From: Polytrichum commune
Taxonomy: Eukaryota > Streptophyta > Polytrichopsida > Polytrichales > Polytrichaceae
Direction: 5' to 3'
DNA: 64,000 nt
Assembly: GCA_950295325.1 (NCBI GenBank)
Contig: OX485805.1
Span: forward strand, 36,753,501-36,817,500
Each line of letters begins with the position of its first letter. Position 1 is the stretch's first letter. Made by a program: the position numbers and the translations under genes. The notes under the pieces are model-generated. The model made no database searches, was not told where the DNA came from, and saw nothing but the letters and a program-made list of their open reading frames with translations. This document shows, piece after piece, positions 49,160-63,052 of the stretch.

Positions 49160-50990
49160 AGTGTTTGCAAGTCCAACGGGTGGCATGTTGACATCGTCCG
49201 GTTTTCTCTTCTTAAATTGGGGTATATTTTGTAAATCGGTAATTTCTAGAATAATCGGTAATTTCCTTGTAGTCTTGGACTTCAACCGTTTATTTCTTAA
49301 ATTCAACTGGTTCATCTATAACTAAGTGTTGGTTCTCCTCGACTATAGTATAAGACGGGTATGTGGTCACACTAGGGGAACTTGCAGCTCCACAAGACAA
49401 GGTGGACGGGTCTTAAATGGGTACTTCTTCTCCAACTAGCATGCATCTCCTAGGGTATGGAACACGCGATTAGCACGAGATGGTTAGTAAATCTAAATCA
49501 AAGTTGCATCCACTTTCCTCTTAATTTTGGGGCTCGTATGAACAAAGATATCATTATCAAAGAAAAGTTTTTCTGCGCTCATTATATGGTCATCCCCCTC
49601 ACCCATACACACACACAAAACAACCATGTTGACTATTGAGCTTACAATGGTTATCCAATTGTAACAGACACATGTCTTCTTGGTATCCATTTCTAAGGCC
49701 TCATCACACCACACCGCACCGCATACCATTCAAATATAGGTGTCCGGTTAAGATAAGTAACCAAATTAAGCACGGAATTTATTTTTCCTGATTGACTATC
49801 ATGAGTCATAAAGGTTGTCACTTTGATTCTGAACATCGGATTTGACATGCAAAAACTATAAAATCTCAAGTGAACGTACACTTGTCTTTAATCTTAGGAA
49901 CTATGCGTTGCCAAAGTTTAGTTGACCTCGAGACATGAATTTTCTCTCATTTGTAGGGTTATTTTGACAATGTTCTTTTCATTCTTTTCAAATTATGCCT
50001 TCTTGTGCATTACAGTGTACTCCCAAATGAAGCAAAATATGTAATTTATTATCTTCATTGATAAAATTAGCAATTTGTTTTCAATGCTACAAAGTAGGTT
50101 GTCAAAAAGTGCTCGTGATACCATTGTTTGGCTCTTTTCAATTTGGATAAATCTATGAACTCAAGTTAGGAATATTAAGGACCAACACAAAGAAATATCC
50201 CAATGGAAAATTTCAGGAAGAAATTACATGCATGATTGGACAACACCTTACGGAATAATGTATCGACAAAGAGTTTATTTGAACTCAAGATATGGATTTT
50301 TTTCCCCTTTTGGAGGATCATTATGACAATGTTCCATTTATTCTTTTGAGAAATTCATGTTTGTATATTATACTGTACTCCAAAATGAAGCAGAATATGT
50401 AATTTATTATTGTGATTGATCATATTAGAAATTTGTTCTTAGTGTTACAAAGTAAGTCATCAAAATTTGCTCCCGTGACGAACTCCTTGGCTATTCCTCA
50501 ATTTGGACAATTGTATGAACCTAAAATTAGGAATTTGAAAGACCAACACAAAGAAACATTCATATGACACACTTTCAAATAAGCTAAAATAAAATCATTG
50601 GCAAACACCTCAAGCAACAATGCATCATCAAGGTTTAGTTGACCACAATGAAAGGAAACTTTATAAATCATCCAGACATTATAATTCAATTGAGATTAGG
50701 TGACATCTATTGAACTAGTCAGAGAAGAAGTAACCATTTAAGACCCGTCCACTTTATCTTGTGGAGCTGCAAGTTCCCTTAGTGTGACCACATACCCGTC
50801 TTATACTATGATCAGGGAGAACCAGTAGTTAGTTATAGATGAACTGGTTGAATTTGAGAAATAACCGGTTGAAGTTCAAAACTGCAAGGAAATTACCGAT
50901 CATTGTAGAAATTACCAATTTACAAAACATACCCCAATTTAAGAAAAGAAAACCTGAAGGTGTCAACATGCCACCCCTTGGAATTGCAAA
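49160..50990. mobile_element. Fold-back structure, 1.8 kb, with about 280-bp inverted arms
   Basis: 49160-49441 and 50715-50990 are diverged inverted copies of each other. Shared words include ATAAGACGGGTATGTGGTCA and GGTAATTTCTA. Each arm consists of the common 200-bp dispersed repeat plus about 100 bp. The arms may be one fold-back element or two repeats inserted in opposite directions. No protein is encoded inside. Confidence 0.6.
49900..50560 (+). repeat. Two diverged direct repeats inside the fold-back structure
   Basis: About 49900-50195 and 50235-50560 align in the same direction. Shared words include AATATGTAATTTATTAT, TTTGACAATGTTC (variant) and GGACCAACACAAAGAAA (variant). Unit length is about 340 bp. 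Confidence 0.65.
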
Positions 50991-50999
50991 CACCTTGCT

Positions 51000-52330
51000 T
51001 GAGATGGCCTTGACATGTTCCTTCCTTCTAGAAGCTCGCCCCTTCTTTCATTGGGTAGACTTGTCTGTAAACATGTGGTCTTCCACCTCCCTTCTCAGGT
51101 TCCAGCCCTAACTTATCTCAACTTGTGCCGACTATGGAGGACTCGGACTCCTGGCATTGAGATAATAAGAACCAAGGCTCCGACAGAAAGTGGCTGGAAA
51201 GTATGTGGGTGTTGTTTGGTTCCTTTCTCATGTTCTTCAGCTTCTACCAAATCAATTTACACAACAAAGTTTGTGCATAAGAGTACTCATATTCTCTCTG
51301 GGGCTGACAGTTTTTTCCATAATATTTACCACAATCATATTGAATGTGGGAATATTCTATAAAATATTATCAGTCTCACATAACATTGTTATGGATCAGA
51401 ATAATGTTATGTGTTTCATTACCAAATCCATGCTGAATCTTATGTAAAAACCGGATCCAAAATTGGACCTCTCTTTCTTTAGTTACGGTTATCAAAAGTG
51501 CAAGTGTTGATTTCCTAACCAAATACATGGGTCATTTCAATTGTGTTCACTATTGAGTGTAGATTCGGTATTAAGATTTGAAGACGCAGTCCAATCTCTT
51601 TTAAACATGTGTCTTTATGATGTTAGGTCTTTGATCCTCACCGGACGCCATACCATTCAAAGCTAGGGGTCCGATTAAGGAAACTAACCGCCTAATGCTC
51701 ACATATCTTAGTGGCCGAAGAGATTTTTGGGCACCATCAGTCAAAATCCAAGTGTTTCAAAGTCCACCCATTTATATGTTGTGATCTTTCAGTTTTTATA
51801 ATAATATAATTTGAGGTATGTAAGGCAAGCATGGTAAAGTGGAACCAAAAGTTGTTTCATCATAGTTCAAAAATCATAGTTTTTTGGTTAAACACTATAA
51901 AAATATTTTCATAATGCCTTCTTAAGTTGTGTTCAATACTCAATTATAGAATTTATAAAGATGGGATCTTCAAAACTTAAAATTATAAGTAATGTTCAAA
52001 TGCCAATGGCACAATATGGTTTTGAACATGTATTTCATGACCTTAAATATTTTGAATTTATTTTCTTAATATTCCTTGAATAGAATACACACTCAAGGGC
52101 ATCAACAAAAAGCACTATGGAAAATAATCAGTTTAATTTACTTTTATCATATTCTTGGAAACTTTAGACAATATTTGTTCAATGTCACCTACTTGCACAC
52201 CACTTGCACCGTCTTAACTATGTATACTTCTTTTGAAATTGTTTTTGTCAACATGAATTACTTGGCTTTGTTGATCAATATGCTTTGTAGATGTTTATGA
52301 ATTATTTTTCCACAAAACTTAAAGTTAGTA
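51000..52330 (+). repeat. Dispersed repeat cluster, third copy
   Basis: Related to 63053-64000 and to the arm repeats: CTTGACATGTTCCTTCCTTC, CTAACTTATCTCAACTTGTG, then GCAAGCATGGTAAAGTGGA near 51828. More diverged than the copy at 63 kb. No gene is seen. Confidence 0.65.
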
Positions 52331-52331
52331 T

Positions 52332-52831
52332 ATGATTTTGAATCCCATCGAAACCACACCACTAGAGCAAGGATGGAAAAAGAATCCAACATACACCAAC
52401 CTCTCAGATTCCTCCAAAACAAAAACTCAAAAATATTTGGACAAACTATACATGTACGGTATCACGACAATAGCACAAATCCAAAACCCAAATACTATGG
52501 GCATACTAACCCAGAAGAATTCCGGGACATGTACAAACAAATACCTAAAACCATCAAAGCAACACTGCAACAAGCTAAAACACTATTCCCTACCCCACCG
52601 CCACTCACACCCCACACAAACCACCCCCAATCATCACAACACACCTCTACCAATATCACACACAACCCAACCTCCTCCACACAACCCACCCTTGGACGCG
52701 CGCAATCCACACCATAATCAAAGAAAAGACCACCACTAGAAAAGATAAATGGGGAGCACAAGCCATCAAAAGAACATACCTATGCCAATGGCACACTCCA
52801 AACGAAACAACGCAATAATGGCGCACGGAAG
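52332..52831 (+). other. Unidentified coding-like fragment
   Basis: Composition changes sharply to A- and C-rich. Two overlapping plus frames seem to share one protein: KYLDKLYMYGITTIAQIQN in one, then EEFRDMYKQIPKTIKATLQQ in the next frame, followed by a Pro/Thr/His-rich tail and, after 52717, KWGAQAIKRTYLCQW. A remnant of a retroelement protein is one possibility, but I do not recognise the family. It abuts katanin copy B. Confidence 0.35.
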
Positions 52832-54684
<1,853 letters not shown>

Positions 54685-54879
54685 TGAAAATTCCAACTCA
54701 TTATGTTGGCCAATTGCAAAAAAGAGTTAACGTGGATGGGAGCTTCAAAAGATTGAAATCCCAATATTACCATGTCCTTATGCAACAAGTCTTGTCCCTT
54801 TGTGTACGCACAATCATGTCAAAGGAGGTCCGTATATGTATAATAAGACTAAGCTGGATATTCAAACGCATATGTGCAA

Positions 54880-55670
54880 CACGGGGAGGTCACTTAGTGC
54901 ATTTTAAAAACGACGTGCATCATAATATAGGGAGGATTAAAATCGTTTGACATAAAAATTATAAAAGAATTCCAAATAATGAAGGGTCCATTAAAAGTAC
55001 ATAAGCCCATTACAAGTAAAATAGATAGGTATAAAATATGGGTCATTCCCTTTTAGTAAAAATAATATAGGGATTGAAAATAAGGATTTTAGGATGTATG
55101 TTTAGTAGAATCAATTTCGTACGCATGCCTCACGAGGGATGGATGAAAAATTATTCATCATTCACCAAAAAATGGATGAAATTGGAAGCCTAACTCTATG
55201 CCTGACTTCTTTGCATACATTCTTAAATTCAATTTTTTTAATTAAAAAGAATATAGACTACAAAAAATTTCAATGACATGAGCATTATAAGTAATGGTAG
55301 GGTACAAAAAATAGGATTTTAGGATGTATGTTTAGTAGAATCAATTTCGTACGCATGCCTCACGAGGGATGGATGAAAAATTACTCATCATCCACCAAAA
55401 AATGGATGAAATTGGAAGCCTAACTCTATGCCCGACTTCTTTGCATACATTCTTAAATTCAAATTTTTTAATTAAAAGGAATATAGACTACAAAAAATTT
55501 CAATGACATGAGCATTATAAGTAATGGTAGGGTACAAAAAATAGGCCATTTTAGAATATTATGTAATTATAGGGAGCTTTTAATTCGTGCCTTGGAGGTA
55601 AATAGCCCCTAAACAAATACCCCTCCGCCGCACGTGGTACACAAAAATCCTACTGAGTGACCTCCCCGTG
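54880..55670. mobile_element. hAT-like non-autonomous element, 791 bp, inside the CACTA relic
   Basis: The ends are CACGGGGAGGTCAC and its exact complement GTGACCTCCCCGTG. The 8-bp flank ATGTGCAA is present at 54872-54879 and 55671-55678. No coding frame is recognisable. The insertion splits the DUF4218 region, so it postdates CACTA coding activity. An 8-bp duplication fits hAT; Mutator would usually give 9. Confidence 0.85.
55082..55545 (+). repeat. Tandem duplication of about 231 bp inside the 791-bp element
   Basis: Two nearly identical units start at AGGATTTTAGGATGTATG (about 55083 and 55314). They differ at a few bases (ttattcatcattc versus ttactcatcatcc; gcctgac versus gcccgac). Confidence 0.88.
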
Positions 55671-57243
55671 ATGTGCAAAAACCATCAATCCATTAGAAAT
55701 GATTGAATTACGAGAGGATACGGCCATCACCTTGTGCATGCTTGAAAAAAAGTTTCCACCGGCATTTTTTTATGTAATGATGTATTTGTTGGTGCATTTG
55801 GTTGAAGAATTAGATATTTGCGGGCCCATACATGCCCGCTAGATGTATCCAATGGGTAAGTTCCTTGAAGACATTGTAGGGTTGTATTCGAAATCGCGTA
55901 AGACGAAGCCTCCATGGCTAAAGGATATGTCATAGATGAAGCGCTTGGCTTTTGCACGGAGTACATGCAAACATATATCATTATAAGTTGCAGGTCATGG
56001 GATGATAAGGAGGATCCTACAATGAATGATGAAATACTTGAAGGTTTTCAGCGATTAAAGATACTGATACTTGAGTTACACGATTGGATACATGAATTTG
56101 TGGTGAATAACGTGGCTCCCCTAGAGTCGTGGAGAGAGTAGGTTACTTCATCCCAAATGTAGAATACATTGATATTTGTAAATAGAAAGTTGGCACAAAA
56201 AGAGTGATACCATATTTTTTGTTATGTTAATTGGAAATGAATTTGGTTAGTGATAAAAATAAGATTAAAAAAACTAATACATGTCATTTATGTATGTTTA
56301 GTGTGCATGTAGTCTAAAAACATCAAATGCATCACAAAATTGTTTTATTTTACAAGCGTCACACTGCTATTATGACACAACGTAAATTGGATGATGAAGA
56401 CTATCGAAGGAAAAAACAAAATGGCATAATTGTTTATCTCGAAAATCTCCAAGATGAACATTTCTTCAAATTGTTCAAATCAAAGGTTTCACGTACCAAA
56501 CAAGAGGGATATGAGATTGACAATGATCTGTTGGTCTTGTCTCTACCACCCTCTAGCCAAGCAACATCGTACGCTCCATGTATACTTTCAGAAACCATAT
56601 CCATGTGCATAGTACAGAAGGGACTTTGACAACAGTTGACTCTAGTGTGGCCGCTACATTCTCCCAACATTGTCACTCAAGTGTACATGCAAGGAACTTG
56701 AAGGCGTCAAACTTGGAGTATGTGGGATGGATGGAGGGAATATTGGCCGTGGACTATGGTCGATATGAGTTGGTTGTGTTATATTGTGATTTGATGATGG
56801 CAAACATGGTTGGGCATAATGCTACTATGAAACAAGATGATTATGGGTTTAGCCTAGTGGATCTTGATAGACTAGTAACATTATCCACCGAATCTTTTGT
56901 ATTTCCACTCCATGTTGAACAAGTTTTTTTTGTGGATGATTTGAACAATCATGGATGGAAGATGGTTATACGGAAAGAACCAAGGGGAACAAGAGTTGTT
57001 TATGAAAAAAATTCTATGCCAAACATAGGATGCCTATCTTTAGGCAATGTTGAAGAGCAATGTGGATTGGTACCAGCATCATTAGACAATGATGCTACAC
57101 CAAGAGATCAAATACTAGACGAGGTTGTGGTTCTAAGCAGTGATCAAGTGGTTGTAGTTTAAACACAAATGAGGATGAACCATCTTACGAAGATGAGGAT
57201 GAATTTGGAATTGAAGAAGATGGAAATGCTCTGATAGATTAAA

Positions 57244-57913
57244 TTACAATATGCTGAGTGTGTAGAAATACCATATTGTGTATAAATATGTACAATTCAT
57301 TGTTAATCCAAAAAGAGATGGGTCATTTTTTGTGAGTATTCAATGCAAGACCGAAAACATGTGCCAATTTGAATTGACAAACGTAAATCAACCACTTCAC
57401 TTTCCATAGTCATGCACGTTCTCTTAGACGTTCCCAAACATGTTCTCAAGTGCGTTCTCAAGTGAATTTCTATCCTACTTCACTACCATGTCTCCCCAAA
57501 GTTAACTCAGATATAACATGAGTAAAGGTGGAATTCAACCATTTCACCATTCCACTATTAATAATAGTAAAAGACATGTAGTGAAGTGGGTATTGGCATA
57601 AAAGACGTGTTTTGTTATAGTGCATGGTTGAGTCCGATCAAGCAAGCTACGGGCAACACCGATGAATTTTGGTCTAGGCACTAGCGGGTGGGCCAGGGGC
57701 AACGGATTCTTAGGCGGACAAAGCTCGATAGGGGATCGAGTAAGGTTACGAGTGCTAACCCTTCGCATTCCGCCATGCTAATGGTTAGCTCCTCTTACCC
57801 CGGACCATATAGTTCATAGGAGGGGAACCAACCCTCCTACTTTGATTTCGGGACTCACCCCTTGATCGGTAACCATTTCTTAGATGTGGACTTCCATTTA
57901 TGGAAGTCCAATC
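57244..57913. other. Unrecognised region
   Basis: No gene recognised. A perfect small hairpin, TGGACTTCCA and TGGAAGTCCA with a 4-base loop, lies at about 57888-57911, directly beside the next MITE. Confidence 0.45.
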
Positions 57914-58314
57914 TAAGGGCCGGTTTACACTACGGTGGAGAAGGCCTCAGGTCGGTCAAGAATGCTTGGCCAAGACATGGTTATATGAGGCAAATGGTGG
58001 ATGTGCCGGAGAAGAATTAAAGGCAATAAAATATTTCTTAAGGAGTTGGGCTTCTCCGGAGGAGGAGTTTCTTGTCTGGCCCCTTGAGGCCGGACAAGAT
58101 ACTCCTCCTCCGGAGAAGCCCAACTTCAAAAAGTGCTGCCATGTAGGCGGCCATGTCATTTTATCATCCATGAGAAAAGTTCACCACCATTGTTTTCTTC
58201 ACCTAGTGTAAACACCCACCGGTCAAGAGTTGCATTTTCGACCAATCACAATTGAGAAACACCCTTTTTTTCATGACCGGTGGACTTCTCCACCGTAGTG
58301 TAAACCGGCCCTTA
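57914..58314. mobile_element. Fold-back MITE, 401 bp, with nested hairpin
   Basis: The 30-bp perfect inverted ends start TAAGGGCCGGTTTACACTAC. Inside, about 58041-58125 is a second palindrome of roughly 40-bp arms (GTTGGGCTTCTCCGGAGG and its complement) with few mismatches. Flanking TAA/TTA could belong to the ends or to a Tourist-type 3-bp duplication; I cannot tell. No protein is encoded: the frames 57900-58211 and 58171-57956 run over hairpin DNA. Confidence 0.8.
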
Positions 58315-58379
58315 GCCTCCGACCTTGGAAACAGTCCAAGGTTACCGATAAGCATGAATCTCGACTGATGGGAACAATT

Positions 58380-58596
58380 CAGTTAACTTATCTCCCGCCT
58401 GCTTCGCCATGCCCTGACTCAAGGGGAGGCTCCACCCGTTCGAAAACGTCGGTTTCGGATTTAGAAACAAATTGGCCTTGACATGTTCCTTCCTCCTAGA
58501 AGCTCGGTCCCTCTTTCATTGGGTAGACTTGTCAGTAATCGTGTGGCCTCCCCTTTTCAAGGAGTCTTCCATGTCCCTTCACAGCTTCCAACCTAA
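58380..58596 (+). repeat. Dispersed repeat, part left of the Harbinger insertion
   Basis: Matches 19684-19893 (TCCCGCCTGCTTCGCCATGC, CGTTCGAAAACGTCGGTT, GGCCTTGACATGTTCCTTCC). The repeat continues at 63053 after the transposon. Confidence 0.85.
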
Positions 58597-58840
58597 GAGC
58601 ATCCGCACCCCTGCTCTGTATACCCAGCCTCAATGACTTTTGGCGGGCCCGGGCATGAAGGACCCCCCCACCGCAACCCGGGCAACGGCTCTTTGAAGAG
58701 CGGGCTCGTCAAAAGACTCCCCTGTCGCGCCATTTTCCAGAGTCTTTGAGTTCTCTGGGCGCGCCCAAAAGCCGGGTGATTTTAGGAAGATTTTGTTCTA
58801 ATTTTTAGTTTTCCCCGCTGTTCGAAGATTTTTTGGCGGG

Positions 58841-60352
58841 ATGGCAGGTCGTGGCCGTGGGCAGTCGGTGCAGCGAGGTGTGCAGCGCGGTGGTGTGCAG
58901 CGAGGAGCTCCTGCGCAGGGTGATTTCCACATTGGCTCACACGAATTCGAATTCGAAGGGTTCCAGCGAGGGAGGCCGGCGCCGCGAGTACAGGACGCAG
59001 CCACAGGTGGCAGCCAGCCAACTTCGATTCGGGCAGCAGGTGGTCTTCGCGATCATGGAGCTGAGGGTGGAGCTGCAACTTGGCCGGATTCGACCACCCC
59101 ACCAGGCCCTCAATCCCAGGTGAGTGACCACTCAAATTTACAGTTTACTCAGAATTCGCTTGATCTTGGTCGAAGCCGGGGCCGGGGTCGTGGTTTAGGG
59201 TTTGTGCGGCCGGCGAAAGGTAAAAATTTTGTTCCGGAGGAAGAGCGCCAGTTGACTAGAAGTGTCCTCGCAATCTCTCAGGACCCAATTTGCGGGAATC
59301 AGCAAAAGGGTAATGCTTTCTAGGAACGAATATATTTGCATTATGAACAATGTAGACCAGGTGGGCATAGGGGCGCGCGATCATTGGAATCAAAATGGGG
59401 CACAATAAAACACGATGTGGGAAAATTCATCGGAGCCTATAATCAAATCAAAAGATTAAACAAAAGTGGTAGTAAAGAATCCGACATTATTCGCATGGCT
59501 AAAGATTTGTATCGTACTAAAACTGCTAAGAACACCGAGTTCATGTTTGAACACTGTTGGGAATTGGTGAAAGATTTTCCGCGTTGGGCTGATGGTGTTA
59601 GTCCATCACGTCAGACAACTCCCTCTAGGAGGCTGTCTGGTTCTTCTGACCACGAGTCACACTCGGGTTCCCAAGTGGACACCCAAAAATCTGTGAGTGC
59701 TGTGGATACTACAGGTGAGGCAACTACAAGCATGACATTCAGCTTGAGGCCCGGAGGCACAAAAGCAGCGAAAGATGGCCAACGTGCTGACAAGTTCCAC
59801 GATATAGCGGCTTTGACTCAAGCCAAGGCCGCCGAGAAGATGGCGGAAACAACACTACGGAAGGCGGCAAGTCTGGAGTATCACAACATGCTACTCCTGT
59901 TCACCGCACCAATGGATCAAGTTACCACGCCGGAGGCTCAAGAATATATTCGTTTGCTTCGAGAGGAGGAGCTGCTCAAATTACGACGTAGAAGGGCAGA
60001 ATCCGCGGCCTTTGAGTTGCGCGAACAACAAGAGCGAGAGGTTGCTCAAATGGCCGAGGCGGCACAAGAACGAGAAGAAGCGGAAAAAAGAGCTCGGGAA
60101 GATGATGAAACACTCAGGCAAATGCGGGATGCACGAATGGAATTTGACATTGTCCGTGACGCCGAAGACTGTGACCCAGACATCAATAATGAAGGTAGAG
60201 GGTTTGGCGAGCATCCGGGTGTTAGAGAAATCGTGGAATTGCAAGAATCCGACGAGGAAGACCCTCACAAATCTGAGGTGAGCTCCAATTCTTGTACTTC
60301 CCCTGCCACTGTGCTTGAATGTGAGCCTGCCTACCTGCTTGATTGCGAGTGA
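58841..60352 (+). pseudogene. Harbinger Myb-like/NAM-associated partner protein, one in-frame stop
   Basis: PIF/Harbinger elements need a Myb-like DNA-binding protein beside the transposase. The frame starts MAGRGRGQSVQRG (Arg/Gly-rich) and reaches the trihelix-like Myb region FVPEEERQLTRSVLAISQDP and GNQQKGNAF, where TAG (59321-59323) sits at a position that is usually Trp. It then continues in the same frame with ERIYLHYEQC, ESKWGTIKHDVGKFIGAYNQ and FEHCWELVKDFPRW. The C-terminal part has SLRPGGTKAAK, typical of NAM-associated domains, and a charged coiled coil (REEELLKLRRRRAESAAFE). Full length would be about 503 residues. One G-to-A change explains the stop; readthrough or a sequencing error cannot be excluded. 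No splice pair around it is obvious. Confidence 0.85.
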
Positions 60353-60360
60353 ATTGAGAA

Positions 60361-60970
60361 TGTGACATTGTTTGAATTCTGGCTGCACTCTGTGGCCGAA
60401 TGTGAGCTACTTTGAATGTTGGGTTGACTCTGTGGCTGAATGTGACATTGTTTGAATTCTGGATGCACTCTGTGGCCGAATGTGAGCTACTTTGAATGTT
60501 GGGTTGACTCTGTGGCTGAATGTGACATTGTTTGAATTCTGGCTGCACTCTGTGGCCGAATGTGAGCGTGTTTGAATGCTGGGTTGACTCTGTGGCTGAA
60601 TGTGACATTGTTTGAATTATGGCTACACTCTGTGGCCGAATGTGAGCGTGTTTGAATGTTGGGTTGACTTTGTGGCTGAATGTGACATTGTTTGAATTTT
60701 GGCTGCACTTTGTGGCCGAATGTGAGCGTGTTTGAATTCTGCATGCACTCTGTGGCCGAATGTGAGCCTATTTGATTGCTGCATGCACTTTGTGGCAGAA
60801 TGTGACATTGTTTGAAATCTGGGTGCACTTTGTGGCCGAATGTGAGCGTGTTTGAATTCTGCATGCACTTTGAGGCCGAATGTGAGCCTGTTTGATTGCT
60901 GGGTTTACTTTGTGGCCGAATGTGACATTACCTGAATGTTGGCTTGCCTTTGTGCTTGAATGTGACATTA
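60361..60970 (+). repeat. 60-bp minisatellite, about ten units
   Basis: Units of 60 bp share GAATGTGA, TTTGAAT and CACTTTGTGGC (or variants). Adjacent units often alternate, giving a 120-bp higher order. The array starts directly after the partner-protein stop. Periodic minus-strand frames rich in HSATE are by-products. Confidence 0.93.
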
Positions 60971-61500
60971 CAGGATTGCGAACTTGCGAGCCCGTGCTTG
61001 AATTTGTCTCACCCTGAGTGCTAGCCTGCCACTATGTTTGTTGTGTGTTGAAGTCACGATCGAAACAGTGGTGATGTAAATTATGTTGTTTTTGATCGCA
61101 GGTCCAACATGCGACTGAAGAGCATGATCCTTGTAGCCGGCGATTTCAAGTGGGCGGGATTGCGCCCGGTGGGTTCACTAGTGATGTTGTAGGTCAATGG
61201 AATTCATATGTAGATATCCGCGGCGATAGTGTGCAATGGGATGACATTGAGCATGTTGGACCGGGAATGCCCACCACATGGAATGTCGTGGTAGATCATG
61301 ACAATTCACAAAACAAGTGCGCCGAACTTGACATGGGACTTGATTTAGCATTGAATGGACATAGTTTTTACCAATAAATGTGATATTAGTCACACATTTG
61401 CATATTATTTGAAAATTTCAGCACCAATTTCTTGTCAAAAACACACATGTATTGCAATCGATATGGCCAAACTTATGGATACTAGTCACCCCTTTATATA

Positions 61501-62795
61501 TTATGCCAAATTGGCGCCTTTCAACATCCACAAGTGTTCAATTAGATCACCACGGAGACCAAAATGAGTGTCCGCATTGGCAATGTCCATGGTACTTGCC
61601 ATATACTCATCAAAGGACAATCCTCTTTGCATTGGGACATTTCCCTCATGCAACTCACCAATGATATCATCTAGTCCCTCAACACCTTCTTCGTCATCAA
61701 TTATCATATTGTGCAAAATACAACATGTGAACATGATGTTTGATATCACATCCATGCTCCAATGCCGGCAAGGGTTGCGAATTATCGCAAAACGGGCCTG
61801 CAACACCCCAAAACATCTCTCAACATCCTTGCGCACGGCTTCTTGTCTTTCAGCAAAATAGCTGCGCTTCTCATCTTGTGGCTGATGAATGCTTTGTACG
61901 AAGCAAGACCACTCGGGATATATACCATCCGTGAGAAGATAATACCGATCATACTGACACCCGTTAACCTCGAAATGCATGTCACGAGTTTCGCTAGTCA
62001 ACATGTTGTGGATGAGCGGTGACCAATCCAACACGTTCAAGTCGTTGTTGGAACCGGGCAATCCAAAAAATGCATGCCATATGTGCAAACCACCATCCGC
62101 CACGGCCTCCAATATGATGGACTTCTTCCCATCTTTGTCACCGAAATCCCCTTGCCAAGTCACCGGACAATTCTTCCACTCGTAATGCATACAGTCAAGT
62201 GAGGCAAACATGCCTGGAAATCCACGGTCAGCATTAATTGCCAACTGTTTATCAAAATCGGCACGTGTAGGTTGTCTCATATGATAAGCCTCAAACTCAG
62301 CCCTAATTGCAATGTAAAATCGCTTCATAGATGTCATCGCGGTGGTTTCACTAGTCCTGCAATATTCGTCTGTAGCATCGGCACACAACCCGTAACATAA
62401 CATCCTCAAAGCGGATGTGATCTTCTGATGAGGGGACAACCTTAAAAACCCACATGCATCTATTTTCTGAACAAAATAATCGTCTCTAGCACAAACCCTA
62501 TCCAATATGGTCAAAAATAATGACCTCCGCATACGGTATCGACGGCGGAAAAAGTTTGGGCCATACACCGGTTCATCTGCAAAATAATCAGACATCATGC
62601 GGGCATGCATCTCGTGTCTATGCCTGTCAATGTTGGGCGATTTCCCTGGACGTGATCCACGGACAATGCTCGGTATTTGACCACGCGGTGCACTCACCCT
62701 AATCCAATAATCCAATTAACATTGAAATCATCTTCCTCATCGTCCTCCAAAAAGAGCTCCCGAGTGGCAAGAAGGCGTTCTTGCCATTGATCCAT
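61501..62795 (-). CDS. PIF/Harbinger DDE transposase
   Basis: This nuclease cuts and joins the transposon ends. The 404-codon frame 62715-61501 contains the DDE triad: FASLDCMHYEWKNCP (first Asp), LPGSNNDLNVLD (second Asp) and DVERCFGVLQARFAI (Glu). HTH-like FRRRYRMRRSLFL and GLCADATDEYCRTSETTA precede it, in the usual order. The end FGLRGDLIEHLW is also typical. Upstream, an ATG at 62795 opens MDQWQERLLATRELFLED and reaches NVNWIIGLG before a stop, one frame off from VSAPRGQIPS. So either a 1-nt indel lies near 62695, or translation starts further in, or a GTGAGT donor there is used. The catalytic body is intact. Length fits the family (about 400). Confidence 0.9.
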
Positions 62796-63052
62796 ACTGA
62801 TCCTGCCAACTCAGCGTGAAAAGTCTATAGTGATACCGTGGCAATGAAGACGTGGCAGATAACCAGTTCCTTTGACAACGACACTGGGCCAGCGCATAAG
62901 GATCTCGTCAGCCAGCCATATATTCGGGACTGCTCTGCATATTTATGAAGGAAGAGTGGGGGTCCTCATTTTTGGCGAGTCCCTAACCCCTTGTGGAGCC
63001 CTCTACTGGCCGTTTGATGAGTGGTGGATAGAGAGCAGGGGTGCGGATGCTC

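Larger units (their letters stand above)
58597..63052. mobile_element. PIF/Harbinger DNA transposon, 4,456 bp, complete ends
   Basis: Inverted ends of 21 bp start GAGCATCCGCACCCCTGCTC. Both sides carry TAA (58594-58596 and 63053-63055), the usual 3-bp target of this superfamily. The unfilled site is seen at 19881-19900 in a related repeat. The two expected genes are present and converge: a Myb-like partner on plus and the DDE transposase on minus. Both show likely lesions (a TAG in the partner, a frame change near the transposase start). A 60-bp minisatellite has grown between the genes. Confidence 0.96.

Noticed and set aside
57900-58211. 103-codon open frame
   Set aside because: It lies across the inverted ends and inner hairpin of a MITE.
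60222-60968. Minus-strand frames rich in HSATE, GHRV and PQS repeats
   Set aside because: They arise from the 60-bp minisatellite, whose period is divisible by three.
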